Source: Photobacterium kishitanii (GTDB lineage: Bacteria; Pseudomonadota; Gammaproteobacteria; Enterobacterales; Vibrionaceae). From it: 64,000 nucleotides of DNA. The notes beneath the pieces were generated by a model. It did no database searches, was not told the origin of the DNA, and worked only from the letters and a program-made list of their open reading frames with translations. The translations under genes were made by a program, and so were the position numbers. The stretch covers positions 186,001 through 250,000 of the forward strand of contig NZ_PYON01000004.1 in NCBI RefSeq assembly GCF_003026355.1, read 5' to 3'. Below, piece after piece: positions 19,084-27,892 of this stretch; the first letter of the stretch is position 1, and each line of letters starts with the position of its first letter.

Positions 19084-20055
19084 ATGACTAACAAAACAAC
19101 ATCTTCTGAAAAATCGACGTTAATCTCTAAAATGATGGGGATATTAACCACCGTTGGTAATGCAATTAAAGCGTTACCCCCGATTGATCATTTTATACGT
19201 GCTGCAGATCGCTTTAACGATCGTTTAGGCAGTCAGTTTGGTGCAGCAATTACCTATTTTTCATTTTTATCACTTATCCCTATTTTAATGGTGTTATTTG
19301 CTGCTGCTGGTTTTATCTTGGCATCAAATCAAGCGTTGTTGACCAATATTATTGATAAAATTGTTGCTGGTGTAACTGATCCGAGTTTAGCCAAGACATT
19401 AAAGGATATGGTAAAAACAGCGATTAGTCAGCGTACTACGGTTGGTTTAAGTGGTTTAGCCATTGCACTTTATTCTGGCATTAGTTGGATGGGGAACTTA
19501 CGTGAGGCTGTACGAGCACAAACTCGTGATGTGTGGGAACGTAAACCTGAAGACAAAGAGCATATATTATTGCAATACGGTAAAGATTTTATTGGCTTAA
19601 CAGGCTTGGTTGCGGCATTGATTTTCACCGTAGTGTTAACTTCTGTTGCAGGTTCGGCGCAGGCAACCATTGTCGATGCGTTAGGGCTTGGCGGTATCAC
19701 TTGGTTACGTCCAGTATTAACAACTATCGCATTAACAATTTCTATTTTGGCAAATTATCTGATGTTTTTATGGATATTCTGGATGTTGCCACGCCGTCGC
19801 TTTAATCGTAAGACACTGATGCAAGGAACTTTATTAGCAGCGATTGGTTTTGAAGCAATTAAGTTTGCAATGACATTTTTATTGCCTAAATTAGCGACTT
19901 CACCATCTGGCGCTGCGTTTGGTTCTATTATAGGTTTGATGGCTTTCTTCTATTTCTTTGCGCGTTTAACTTTGTTTTGCGCTGCGTGGATAGCCACCGC
20001 TAAAGAAAATCGTCCTGATTATGGTGTCGTTGCTGATGATGATATAGAAGAATAA
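19084..20055 (+). CDS. yhjD: YhjD/YihY/BrkB family inner-membrane protein
   Basis: 323 residues with about six membrane segments. Phrases such as RFNDRLGSQFGAAITYFSFLSLIP, LYSGISWMGNLREAVRAQ and FFARLTLFCAAWIATA match E. coli YhjD almost word for word, so I prefer YhjD over the paralogue YihY. In E. coli a mutation in yhjD suppresses loss of Kdo on LPS, and the protein has been proposed to help lipid A precursor transport; its true activity is not settled. The ATG at 19084 gives the conserved length. It is a single transcription unit with its own terminator, downstream of asmA, another envelope-related gene. Confidence 0.9.
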   Translation: MTNKTTSSEKSTLISKMMGILTTVGNAIKALPPIDHFIRAADRFNDRLGSQFGAAITYFSFLSLIPILMVLFAAAGFILASNQALLTNIIDKIVAGVTDPSLAKTLKDMVKTAISQRTTVGLSGLAIALYSGISWMGNLREAVRAQTRDVWERKPEDKEHILLQYGKDFIGLTGLVAALIFTVVLTSVAGSAQATIVDALGLGGITWLRPVLTTIALTISILANYLMFLWIFWMLPRRRFNRKTLMQGTLLAAIGFEAIKFAMTFLLPKLATSPSGAAFGSIIGLMAFFYFFARLTLFCAAWIATAKENRPDYGVVADDDIEE

Positions 20056-20088
20056 TATCAGATAGCATCATCAATTGGATTGGTTGTT

Positions 20089-20119
20089 AAAAAGGGTAGC
20101 ATTATTGCTGCCCTTTTTT
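20089..20119 (+). terminator. Terminator after yhjD
   Basis: AAAGGGTAGC-ATTATT-GCTGCCCTTT stem (one G-U) followed by TTT. Confidence 0.83.
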
Positions 20120-20416
20120 GTAGTAGCGGCAATATAGATAAATGCTACTCGTTAACTTATTTACAACAATGTAATTATGGTTGTTGGTGATAAAGTACTT
20201 GAGACTCATTTATTAAATGCAAGATGGTGAGTATGTTTGTGTTGCTTAAAACAACTCTTCGATCAATTGGTCATCATTAATGATGCATTGTTTATTATTT
20301 GATGCTGAAGTGTAATTTATTTTTGTTAAAATGGTAGTGTTATTGTTTTATTGCAATGGTGATTATTAGTCGTTGTTCTCATTAGTGGAATAAGGCTTTT
20401 ATTGCTATTAATTAGT

Positions 20417-20430
20417 TTGATATTTATCAA
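20417..20430 (+). promoter_or_regulatory. FNR box upstream of the DcuB-like gene
   Basis: TTGATATTTATCAA is an exact match to the FNR consensus TTGAT-N4-ATCAA. It lies 89 bases before the dcu start codon, in the 463-base gap after yhjD, and predicts induction under oxygen limitation. The match is direct; the regulation is inferred. No clear -10 hexamer stands at the ideal class II distance. Confidence 0.75.
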
Positions 20431-20518
20431 GATGACATGTTGATATAACGGGCACTTTACTCATCAATGATAGGTACTTTGGTCACCAAAGTATCAGTGA
20501 TATATAGGGAGATAAGTC

Positions 20519-21841
20519 ATGTTGTATTTGGAGTTTTTATTCCTGCTATTGGTGCTGTATGCAGGTAGTCGTTTTGGTGGTATTGGGCTAGGGGTTGTTT
20601 CGGGATTAGGCTTATTGGTAGAAGTGTTTATCTTCCGTATGCCACCAACGTCACCGCCGATCACCGTGATGTTGATTATTCTTGCCGTTGTCACATGTGC
20701 CTCGATTTTAGAGGCTGCTGGTGGCTTAAAATACATGCTGCAAGTTGCGGAGCGCATTTTACGTAGCAACCCTAAACGTGTCACTATTGTAGGTCCGCTA
20801 GTGACTTATGTGATGACATTTATGCTCGGGACTGGCCATGCGGTGTATTCAATTATGCCGATTATTGGCGATGTTGCGCTTAAAAATGGTATTCGTCCTG
20901 AACGACCAATGGCAGCTTCATCTGTGGCGTCGCAACTTGCGATTACTGCCAGCCCAATTTCAGCTGCAGTGGTGTATTATCTCGCTCAGTTGTCGACGAT
21001 CACTGAATCTATTCATTTGCTGTCGATTTTAATGGTGACTATTCCAGCAACCTTAGGCGGCACTTTATTATTATCACTGTATAGCTTACGTCGTGGTAAA
21101 GAATTAGCCGATGATCCTGAATACCAACGCCGCTTACAAGATCCTGTGTGGCGTGATCAAATTCTCCACACCACTAAAACCTCACTCAACGAACAATTAC
21201 CTCGCTCAGCAATGCATGCGGTTATGTTGTTTGTACTTGCGTTAGTGACGATTGTCATTGTGGCAATGGTGCCAGAAATTCGTACCATTGGTGATGCTAA
21301 ACCTATTTCGATGTCATTGATTATTCAAATGATGATGCTTGGTTTTGGTGGTTTAATTTTATTAGTTACGCGTACTAATGTGCAGAAAGTGCCGGAAGGG
21401 GTGGTTTTTAAATCTGGTATGGTAGCGGCAATCGCTATTTTTGGTATTGCGTGGATGAGTGATACCTATTTTCAATATGCAATGCCATCATTTAAATCTG
21501 GTATTACAGAGATGGTACAAGGCTATCCATGGACTTTTGCGTTAGCTCTATTCACCGTTTCAGTGGTGGTAAACTCACAAGCTGCAACCGCACGGATGAT
21601 GTTACCAGTAGGCTTAGCAATGGGATTAAACCCTGCATTATTAATTGGTTTAATGCCAGCAACATACGGTTACTTCTTTATACCTAATTACCCATCAGAT
21701 ATTGCGACAGTTAACTTTGATGTGACAGGTACCACTAAAATAGGTAAGTGGTATTTTAACCATAGCTTTATGATGCCGGGTTTGATTGGCGTTATCTCTG
21801 CGTGCTGTATTGGTTATACACTTGCACAAATTATCATTTAA
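20519..21841 (+). CDS. dcuB: Anaerobic C4-dicarboxylate transporter, DcuB-like
   Basis: 440 residues, about 11-12 membrane segments. The phrases GTGHAVYSIMPIIGDVA, RPERPMAASSVASQ and FFIPNYPSDIATVNFD place it in the DcuA/DcuB family, nearer to DcuB (GTGH, RPERPMAASS) than DcuA (GTGN). DcuB exchanges fumarate for succinate during fumarate respiration. A perfect FNR box upstream supports anaerobic use. A ribosome binding site AGGGAG lies 7 bases before the ATG. The region ASPISAAVVYYLAQLS resembles DcuA, so substrate assignment within the family is less sure than the family itself. Confidence 0.88.
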   Translation: MLYLEFLFLLLVLYAGSRFGGIGLGVVSGLGLLVEVFIFRMPPTSPPITVMLIILAVVTCASILEAAGGLKYMLQVAERILRSNPKRVTIVGPLVTYVMTFMLGTGHAVYSIMPIIGDVALKNGIRPERPMAASSVASQLAITASPISAAVVYYLAQLSTITESIHLLSILMVTIPATLGGTLLLSLYSLRRGKELADDPEYQRRLQDPVWRDQILHTTKTSLNEQLPRSAMHAVMLFVLALVTIVIVAMVPEIRTIGDAKPISMSLIIQMMMLGFGGLILLVTRTNVQKVPEGVVFKSGMVAAIAIFGIAWMSDTYFQYAMPSFKSGITEMVQGYPWTFALALFTVSVVVNSQAATARMMLPVGLAMGLNPALLIGLMPATYGYFFIPNYPSDIATVNFDVTGTTKIGKWYFNHSFMMPGLIGVISACCIGYTLAQIII

Positions 21842-21860
21842 CGAACAGATCATTGTAAAT

Positions 21861-21889
21861 AAAAAAGGCACATTTAGTGCCTTTTTTAT
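21861..21889 (+). terminator. Terminator after dcuB-like gene
   Basis: AAAAAAGGCAC-ATTTA-GTGCCTTTTTT, a perfect stem with its own A- and T-runs. Confidence 0.9.
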
Positions 21890-22085
21890 TGTAAAAATAG
21901 AGATGGATGAGATTAATAAGCATCTATTTTAATATCTTGGTTAGAGTTGATTGTTGATGGTGTTTTCTTGTGCTAATTTGTTTCAAAATGTGATCTTTAT
22001 GGTAATTATTATTTTTTATGACTTTGTTTTATAATGTTTATTTTTATTAAATTTAAATATTAACGTTTGCTTTAATTATATGTTG

Positions 22086-22113
22086 TTGACTATCTTTTTT
22101 TTACAATCATAAT
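22086..22113 (+). promoter_or_regulatory. Candidate sigma-70 promoter for codBA
   Basis: TTGACT (22086-22091), 16-bp spacer, CATAAT (22108-22113), 65 bases before the codB start. Upstream, AACGTTTGC near 22071-22080 matches one half of a PurR box; the other half is poor. Confidence 0.45.
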
Positions 22114-22177
22114 ACGCGCCGTTTATCCATAGCATCGAGCTTAATTTTAATGTTTGTATTAGATTGTGGTGGTAAAA

Positions 22178-23419
22178 ATGGCGGCAGATAATAATTATAG
22201 TCTTGGGCCTGTTCCAATGGCAGCAAGGAAAGGCGTTGTATCGTTAACTATGGTCATGCTGGGGTTGACGTTCTTTTCTGCAAGCATGTGGACTGGCGGC
22301 TCTTTAGGTATTGGGCTCTCCTTTGATGACTTTTTCCTTGCTGTGGTCATCGGCAATCTTATCCTCGGTATTTACACTTCATTTCTAGGTTATATTGGCG
22401 CTTCAACTGGCCTTTCTACACATCTTCTTGCTCGTTTCTCTTTTGGTATTAAAGGCTCTTGGTTACCATCAGCATTATTAGGCGGTACCCAAGTCGGTTG
22501 GTTTGGTGTTGGTGTAGCGATGTTCGCGATTCCAGTTCATAAAGCCACGGGTATTGATACCAATATACTGATTGTTGTCTCTGGTCTATTAATGACGGTA
22601 ACGGTATATTTTGGTATGTCAGCATTAATGATTTTATCTGCCATTGCTGTCCCTGCTATTGCCATATTGGGTGGCTATTCGGTTATTGATGCTATCGCCA
22701 GTGTTGGTGGTGTTACCGCGATTAAAGCGGTAGAGCCTGAAGTGACAATTGATTTCTCTGTTGCTGTGGCAATGGTAGTAGGATCTTTTGTTAGTGCCGG
22801 AACCTTGACGGCTGATTTTGTTCGCTTTGGTAAAAAGCCAGCGAATGCAGTTTTAGTTACGATGGTCGCATTCTTCATCGGTAACTCATTGATGTTTATC
22901 TTTGGTGCTGCAGGCGCGGCAGCTACTGGTCAAGCTGATATTTCAGAAGTAATGATTGCACAGGGGTTACTGATCCCAGCGATTATTGTGTTGGGATTAA
23001 ATATTTGGACGACCAACGATAACGCTTTATATGCTTCTGGGCTGGGATTTTCCAATATTACTGGCTTACCAAGTAAATACATTTCAATGGTTAATGGTGT
23101 CATTGGTACCTTGTGCGCATTGTGGTTATACAATAATTTCGTTGGTTGGTTAACTTTTCTTTCTTTGGCTATTCCACCGATTGGCGGGGTGATTATTGCT
23201 GATTTTATGGTTAACCGAAATCATTATAAAGATTTTGCAAAAGCTGAATTTAAAACGGTAAATTGGGCTGGAATTATAGCCGTTGCTATTGGTGTTGCTT
23301 GCGGGCACTTCCTACCAGGAGTTGTACCTCTAAATGCTGTTTTAGGCGGCGCATTAAGTTATTTAATTATTAATCCAATTCTTAATAAAAAGCGTGTGGC
23401 TGACACTCAGCCGGCGTAA
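22178..23419 (+). CDS. codB: Cytosine permease
   Basis: 413 residues in the NCS1 family, about 12 membrane segments. The sequence follows E. coli CodB closely: SLGPVPMAARKGVVSLT at the N-terminus, FFSASMWTGGSLG, LLGGTQVGWFGVG, NIWTTNDNALYASGLGF. It imports cytosine with protons or Na+. I start at the ATG 22178 because MAADNNYSLGPVP aligns with the E. coli start; the GTG codons just upstream at 22166 and 22169 serve better as part of the ribosome binding site (GTGGTGG). codA follows after 9 bases. Confidence 0.95.
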   Translation: MAADNNYSLGPVPMAARKGVVSLTMVMLGLTFFSASMWTGGSLGIGLSFDDFFLAVVIGNLILGIYTSFLGYIGASTGLSTHLLARFSFGIKGSWLPSALLGGTQVGWFGVGVAMFAIPVHKATGIDTNILIVVSGLLMTVTVYFGMSALMILSAIAVPAIAILGGYSVIDAIASVGGVTAIKAVEPEVTIDFSVAVAMVVGSFVSAGTLTADFVRFGKKPANAVLVTMVAFFIGNSLMFIFGAAGAAATGQADISEVMIAQGLLIPAIIVLGLNIWTTNDNALYASGLGFSNITGLPSKYISMVNGVIGTLCALWLYNNFVGWLTFLSLAIPPIGGVIIADFMVNRNHYKDFAKAEFKTVNWAGIIAVAIGVACGHFLPGVVPLNAVLGGALSYLIINPILNKKRVADTQPA

Positions 23420-23428
23420 GGACATATC

Positions 23429-24706
23429 ATGACAACTTTATTGATTAAAAATGCCATGCTGCAAGGTGAGAGCTCCTTAAAGCAAATTTTCATTGAAGAT
23501 GGCCAATTTAAACGTATTGAAGATAATAACGTTGATTTTGATTACTGCGGTGAGATCCTTGATGCAGAAGGCGGATTGGCTGTAGCCCCTTTTTGTGAAC
23601 CTCACATTCACCTAGATACAACCCAAACAGCGGGTGAGCCAAGTTGGAATATTTCAGGTACTTTATTTGAAGGTATTGAACGCTGGGCTGAACGTAAGCA
23701 AACACTATCGATTGAAGATGTAAAATCACGTGCGAAACAAACGCTGAAGTGGCAAATTGCTAATGGCGTGCAACATGTACGTACTCATGTTGACGTATCA
23801 GACCCAACGCTGGTGGCATTGAAAGCCATGGTAGAAGTGCGTGAAGAAATGAAGCAATGGGTTGATATTCAAATTGTTGCTTTTCCTCAAGAAGGCATTT
23901 TGTCGTATCCTAATGGTAAGCAATTATTAGAACAAGCCGTTCAATTGGGGGCCGATGTTATTGGTGCTATTCCTCACTTTGAATTTACTCGTGAGTATGG
24001 TGTTGAATCATTACACTATGTGTTTGAACTGGCACGTAAGTACGATTGTTTGATTGACGTTCATTGTGATGAAATTGATGATGAGCAATCACGCTTTGTT
24101 GAAACAGTAGCAGCATTAGCACATAAATATGAGATGGGTGAAAAGGTTACTGCTAGTCATACCACGGCAATGGGATCATACAATGGTGCTTATGCATCGC
24201 GTTTATTCCGATTATTACGTATGTCAGGTATTAACTTTGTTGCTAACCCTTTGGTTAATATTCATCTACAAGGGCGTTTTGATGACTACCCTAAACGTCG
24301 AGGTGTGACTCGCGTAAAAGAAATGCTTAATGCTAATATCAATGTTTGTTTTGGTCATGATGATGTATTTGACCCATGGTATCCATTGGGTACGGCGAAT
24401 ATGCTTCAAGTGCTACATATGGGGCTGCATGTATGCCAAGTGATGGGTTATGATCAAATTAATAACTCATTGGATTTGATCAGCAAAAATTCAGCTCGTA
24501 CGCTAAATATTCAACATCGTTATGGTATTGAGCAAGGTAAGCCAGGAAGCTTATTAATTTTACCAGCAGAAAATGGTTTTGATGCGGTTCGTCGTCAAGT
24601 GCCTGTCCGTTACTCTATTCGTCACGGTAAAGTTATTGCGACAACTCAACCAGCAATAACTCAGATTCATTTGAATGAAGTAGAACAAGTTTCATTTAAA
24701 CGTTAG
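23429..24706 (+). CDS. codA: Cytosine deaminase
   Basis: 425 residues (E. coli 427), an amidohydrolase. Metal ligands are visible as HIHLD near residue 62-66, HCDE (about 212-215), H in [10 protein letters not shown] (about 246) and D in GHDDVFDPW (about 313). The enzyme converts cytosine to uracil plus ammonia, feeding pyrimidine salvage. It is the second gene of codBA, with AAGGA 5 to 8 bases ahead of the ATG. A 14-bp perfect hairpin terminates the operon. Confidence 0.96.
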   Translation: MTTLLIKNAMLQGESSLKQIFIEDGQFKRIEDNNVDFDYCGEILDAEGGLAVAPFCEPHIHLDTTQTAGEPSWNISGTLFEGIERWAERKQTLSIEDVKSRAKQTLKWQIANGVQHVRTHVDVSDPTLVALKAMVEVREEMKQWVDIQIVAFPQEGILSYPNGKQLLEQAVQLGADVIGAIPHFEFTREYGVESLHYVFELARKYDCLIDVHCDEIDDEQSRFVETVAALAHKYEMGEKVTASHTTAMGSYNGAYASRLFRLLRMSGINFVANPLVNIHLQGRFDDYPKRRGVTRVKEMLNANINVCFGHDDVFDPWYPLGTANMLQVLHMGLHVCQVMGYDQINNSLDLISKNSARTLNIQHRYGIEQGKPGSLLILPAENGFDAVRRQVPVRYSIRHGKVIATTQPAITQIHLNEVEQVSFKR

Positions 24707-24720
24707 CTATTATTATGCTC

Positions 24721-24751
24721 AAAAAGGCGAATCATTTGATTCGCCTTTTTT
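24721..24751 (+). terminator. Terminator after codBA
   Basis: Perfect 14-bp inverted repeat AAAAAGGCGAATCA / TGATTCGCCTTTTT with a 2-base centre; it could also serve psiE on the other strand because it is symmetrical. Confidence 0.92.
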
Positions 24752-24769
24752 ATGGTTAGTCGATTGTGA

Positions 24770-25213
24770 TTAATTATCGGATTTCTTTATTTCAGGCAGT
24801 TCTGGTGCTTCTGGATCTTCATAAGGCCAGTAGTGATGGCCAATACGGATCATTACAGTAGCTGCTGCGAGAATGAACGCTGCGAGTGATAACCAAATAA
24901 TAAAGGTACCATCGAGTTCTTTCATTCCGAGGGTGATATAGCGAGCAATAGCCATAATGGCAATATAAAGAGGATACCGTACAGGGATCTTACCGTGGGC
25001 GACAAATTGCTGCACCATCGCTAGAATTTCGAGATAGATGAACATTAATAATATGTCTGTTAACTGAATATTACGGTTAACAAAGACATGGATAAATTCA
25101 TTTACCATTGCGACAACGGTAGCTAAGGTAATGGCTGTTAATAATACCGCTTCTAAAAGATGAAATACTTTTAGAAAAGGCTTACTAAATGAGCGGGGTA
25201 AATGGGAAGGCAT
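24770..25213 (-). CDS. psiE: Phosphate-starvation-inducible protein PsiE family
   Basis: 147 residues with four membrane segments (AVLLTAITLATVVAMV, LLMFIYLEILAMV, YPLYIAIMAIARYITLGM, IIWLSLAAFILAAATVM) and an acidic C-terminal tail (YEDPEAPELPE). The pattern YLEILAMVQQF...PVRYPLYI..MAIARYI matches PsiE of E. coli, a phosphate-starvation-regulated membrane protein of unknown activity. I chose the ATG at 25211-25213 because GCTGGAGAAAAT gives a strong ribosome binding site; an upstream in-frame ATG at 25255 would add 14 residues without one. Confidence 0.85.
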   Translation of the reverse strand: MPSHLPRSFSKPFLKVFHLLEAVLLTAITLATVVAMVNEFIHVFVNRNIQLTDILLMFIYLEILAMVQQFVAHGKIPVRYPLYIAIMAIARYITLGMKELDGTFIIWLSLAAFILAAATVMIRIGHHYWPYEDPEAPELPEIKKSDN

Positions 25214-25371
25214 ATTTTCTCCAGCTTTAACGCTGTTCGTATTCTTATTAAGCATTTCTTTATTGTAAGATGTAATGCTTATTCTAATAGTAAAATTTCA
25301 TTTAATTTAAATGAGTGTTACTTTATTGTACTGTTTGAGTGGTTATTGAGCACGTTATTTGTGGCGCTGTT

Positions 25372-25977
25372 TTACCAATCAATACCTTTACGTGCTTTTA
25401 TTCCTTGTTCAAATGCATGTTTAACATTGCGAACTTCAGAGACAGTGTCTGCAATTTCAATTAATTGGCGATGGGCAGCACGACCCGTAATTATTACCGT
25501 TTGTTGTGGTGGTCGAGCATTGATTGCATTGATAATTTCATCTAAATCAATATAGTCGTAAGTCACCATATAAGTGAGCTCATCAAGTAGAACCACATCT
25601 AATTGTTCATCGCCTAGCATCGCTTTACAATCAGCCCATGTTGTTTGTGCTGCGAGTGTATCTGCGGTTTTATTTTGAGTTTCCCATGTAAAGCCTGTTG
25701 CCATAATGGAAAATTTAACGCCGTGTTGTTGTAAAAGGTTACGTTCGCCGCAGTCCCAAGTACCTTTAATAAATTGTCCTACACCACATTGCTGTCCATG
25801 ACCGACTGCACGAGCGATCATTCCAAAGCCTGAGGTTGATTTGCCTTTCCCGTTCCCCGTAATAACCAGTACCAGTCCTCGTTCTTGTTGGGCGGCATTG
25901 ATTTTATTATCAACCTGTTGTTTTAGACGTTGTTGACGAGCTTGGTGGCGATCATCCTTGGTGGTTTTATCAACCAT
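25372..25977 (-). CDS. btuR: Cob(I)yrinic acid a,c-diamide adenosyltransferase (BtuR/CobO)
   Basis: 201 residues (E. coli BtuR 196). Transfers the adenosyl group of ATP to corrinoid cobalt, making adenosylcobalamin. The unusual P-loop GNGKGKST lies at about 41-48; VLLDELTYM and TGRAAHRQLIEIAD are the other signatures. The basic Gln/Arg-rich N-terminus (DDRHQARQQRLKQQ) is typical. No B12 riboswitch is visible in the short upstream gap. Downstream, 158 bases separate it from psiE. Confidence 0.95.
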   Translation of the reverse strand: MVDKTTKDDRHQARQQRLKQQVDNKINAAQQERGLVLVITGNGKGKSTSGFGMIARAVGHGQQCGVGQFIKGTWDCGERNLLQQHGVKFSIMATGFTWETQNKTADTLAAQTTWADCKAMLGDEQLDVVLLDELTYMVTYDYIDLDEIINAINARPPQQTVIITGRAAHRQLIEIADTVSEVRNVKHAFEQGIKARKGIDW

Positions 25978-26030
25978 AATTTCCTCTTAGAAAGCATTGT
26001 CGTATTGGTAATATAGCTCAGCAGTGATTA

Positions 26031-26072
26031 TAAACGAAAGCCCGTGTAGTCAAAGGACTACACGGGCTTTTA
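26031..26072 (-). terminator. Terminator after the SulP gene
   Basis: A perfect 15-bp stem AAAGCCCGTGTAGTC / GACTACACGGGCTTT (26037-26051, 26056-26070) with loop AAAG. The minus strand continues CGTTTAT; the plus strand TATTTTAT. It separates the SulP gene from btuR. Confidence 0.82.
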
Positions 26073-26091
26073 TTTTATATTGTTGAAATTA

Positions 26092-27648
26092 TTAACCTAG
26101 AACGTCTGTTGCGACCTTGTAAGTTGGATCCTCTAACATATTCACTTCGACTAAATTACCTGCTTTTTGCAGTAATCGACGACACTCAGGGCTCAAGTGG
26201 CGAATATGAAGGGTTTTATTACGGCTTGCATAGCGTTCTGCAAGCGTATCAATTGCTTCAATAGCAGAATGATCAGCGACTCGAGAATGTGCAAAATCAA
26301 TAATGACTGTTTTTGGATCATTGGGAGCATCAAATAGCTCAAGAAAATGCGATGCAGAGCCAAAAAATAGTGGACCATTAACTTGGTAAACTTTGGTGCC
26401 ATCGTTATCAATATGCGAACTCGCATAAATTTGTTTGGCGTGATTCCAAGCAAAGACTAATGCCGAGTAAATAACACCAACAAACACCGCCACAGCAAGA
26501 TCGGCAGCAACCGTCACACAGGTAACAAGAATAATGGTAAAGAAGTCATGTTTAGGGACTTTACGGATCATGCGTAAACTGGCCCACTCAAAGGTACCGA
26601 TAACCACCATAAACATCACACCAACTAATGCTGCTAATGGGATCATTTCAATGAATGCCGATCCAAACAGAATAAATACTAATAAACCTATTGCTGCTGT
26701 AATACCAGATAAACGCCCACGGCCGCCAGAGTTAATGTTGATCATTGATTGACCAATCATTGCACAACCACCCATAGCACCAAATACTGAACAGGTTATA
26801 TTTGCCATACCTTGGCCGACACATTCACGATTACCGTGACCACGAGTATTGGTCATCTCATCAATAACGGTCAATGTCAGTAATGACTCAATGAGGCCGA
26901 CAGCAGCAAGAATGAGTGAGTAAGGTAAAATGATTTTAAGGGTTGCTAGATTAAAGCCAACATCAGGGAGTGCAAACGTTGGCAGAGATCCTGCCAGAGT
27001 TGCGTTAGCGTCACCACTCATGGTACGAACAAAATCAACCACGGTACGTGAATCAAGGCCTAATATATGCACCAACGCTGTGACGGTTAAAATGGCAACT
27101 AACGAAGAGGGGACCGCTTTGGTGAGTTTAGGTAAAAAGTAAATGATAGCCATGGTTAACAGCACTAATCCCAGCATGATATATAGCTGAGTACCATGCA
27201 TCCATTCAAGGCCACCCGTTAGTGATGGCACCTTAAATTGACCTAATTGAGCGAGAAAAATAACAATCGCTAAACCGTTCACAAAACCTATCATAACAGG
27301 GTGCGGTACCATGCGAATAAATTTACCGAGACGGAAGACACCAGCCAATATTTGAAATACACCAGCTAACATGACGGCAGCAAATAGATACTGAATACCA
27401 TGTTGGGCCACAAGGCTAACCATAACGACGGCCATTGCTCCAGTAGCACCAGAAATCATACCTGGGCGTCCGCCAAAAATAGCCGTTATTAAGCCGACAA
27501 TAAATGCAGCGTATAGACCAACCATAGGATCTACACCAGCGACAAAGGCAAAAGCAACAGCTTCTGGTACTAGAGCAAGCGCTACAGTTAATCCAGAGAG
27601 GATGTCGTTTTTGACTGATTGTTTTGATACTTGAGGGAATTCAGACAT
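26092..27648 (-). CDS. SulP-family anion transporter with STAS domain
   Basis: 518 residues. The N-terminal ~400 residues hold 10-12 membrane segments with the SulP pattern ([66 protein letters not shown]). The C-terminal ~110 residues form a STAS domain ([22 protein letters not shown]). The family moves sulfate, bicarbonate, fumarate or other anions with Na+ or H+. Length and motifs resemble the compact bacterial type that includes bicarbonate transporters, but substrate cannot be told from sequence. Stand-alone minus-strand unit. Confidence 0.88.
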   Translation of the reverse strand: MSEFPQVSKQSVKNDILSGLTVALALVPEAVAFAFVAGVDPMVGLYAAFIVGLITAIFGGRPGMISGATGAMAVVMVSLVAQHGIQYLFAAVMLAGVFQILAGVFRLGKFIRMVPHPVMIGFVNGLAIVIFLAQLGQFKVPSLTGGLEWMHGTQLYIMLGLVLLTMAIIYFLPKLTKAVPSSLVAILTVTALVHILGLDSRTVVDFVRTMSGDANATLAGSLPTFALPDVGFNLATLKIILPYSLILAAVGLIESLLTLTVIDEMTNTRGHGNRECVGQGMANITCSVFGAMGGCAMIGQSMININSGGRGRLSGITAAIGLLVFILFGSAFIEMIPLAALVGVMFMVVIGTFEWASLRMIRKVPKHDFFTIILVTCVTVAADLAVAVFVGVIYSALVFAWNHAKQIYASSHIDNDGTKVYQVNGPLFFGSASHFLELFDAPNDPKTVIIDFAHSRVADHSAIEAIDTLAERYASRNKTLHIRHLSPECRRLLQKAGNLVEVNMLEDPTYKVATDVLG

Positions 27649-27843
27649 ATATTAGGCGTTCTTCTCTTCGCTAAAATGGATGGATAATTAAAGATATTGA
27701 TTAACAGAATGTTACCGAAAGATTTACAGTGCATCAACTTAACCCGCTAAATGGTGTAAATATGTGCTTTTTGGGTATATTAATTAAGTTAGGCAATAAG
27801 ATTGTTAAATTTTATGGTTGTTTTTGACTCAAAAAAGAGTAAT

Positions 27844-27873
27844 AAAAAAAGCCATGCAGAAGCATGGCTTTTT
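27844..27873 (-). terminator. Terminator of rne
   Basis: GCCATGC-AGAA-GCATGGC with flanking A- and T-runs on both sides; on the minus strand it ends in TTTTTTT. Confidence 0.88.
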
Positions 27874-27892
27874 ATAAGCAGTTTATAACAAC

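Noticed and set aside
22050..22090. PurR operator upstream of codBA
   Set aside because: Only the right half (AACGTTTGC) fits; the left half matches three of seven positions.
22166..22177. GTG start of codB four codons earlier
   Set aside because: The GTG codons overlap the best ribosome binding site and the extra residues do not match CodB.
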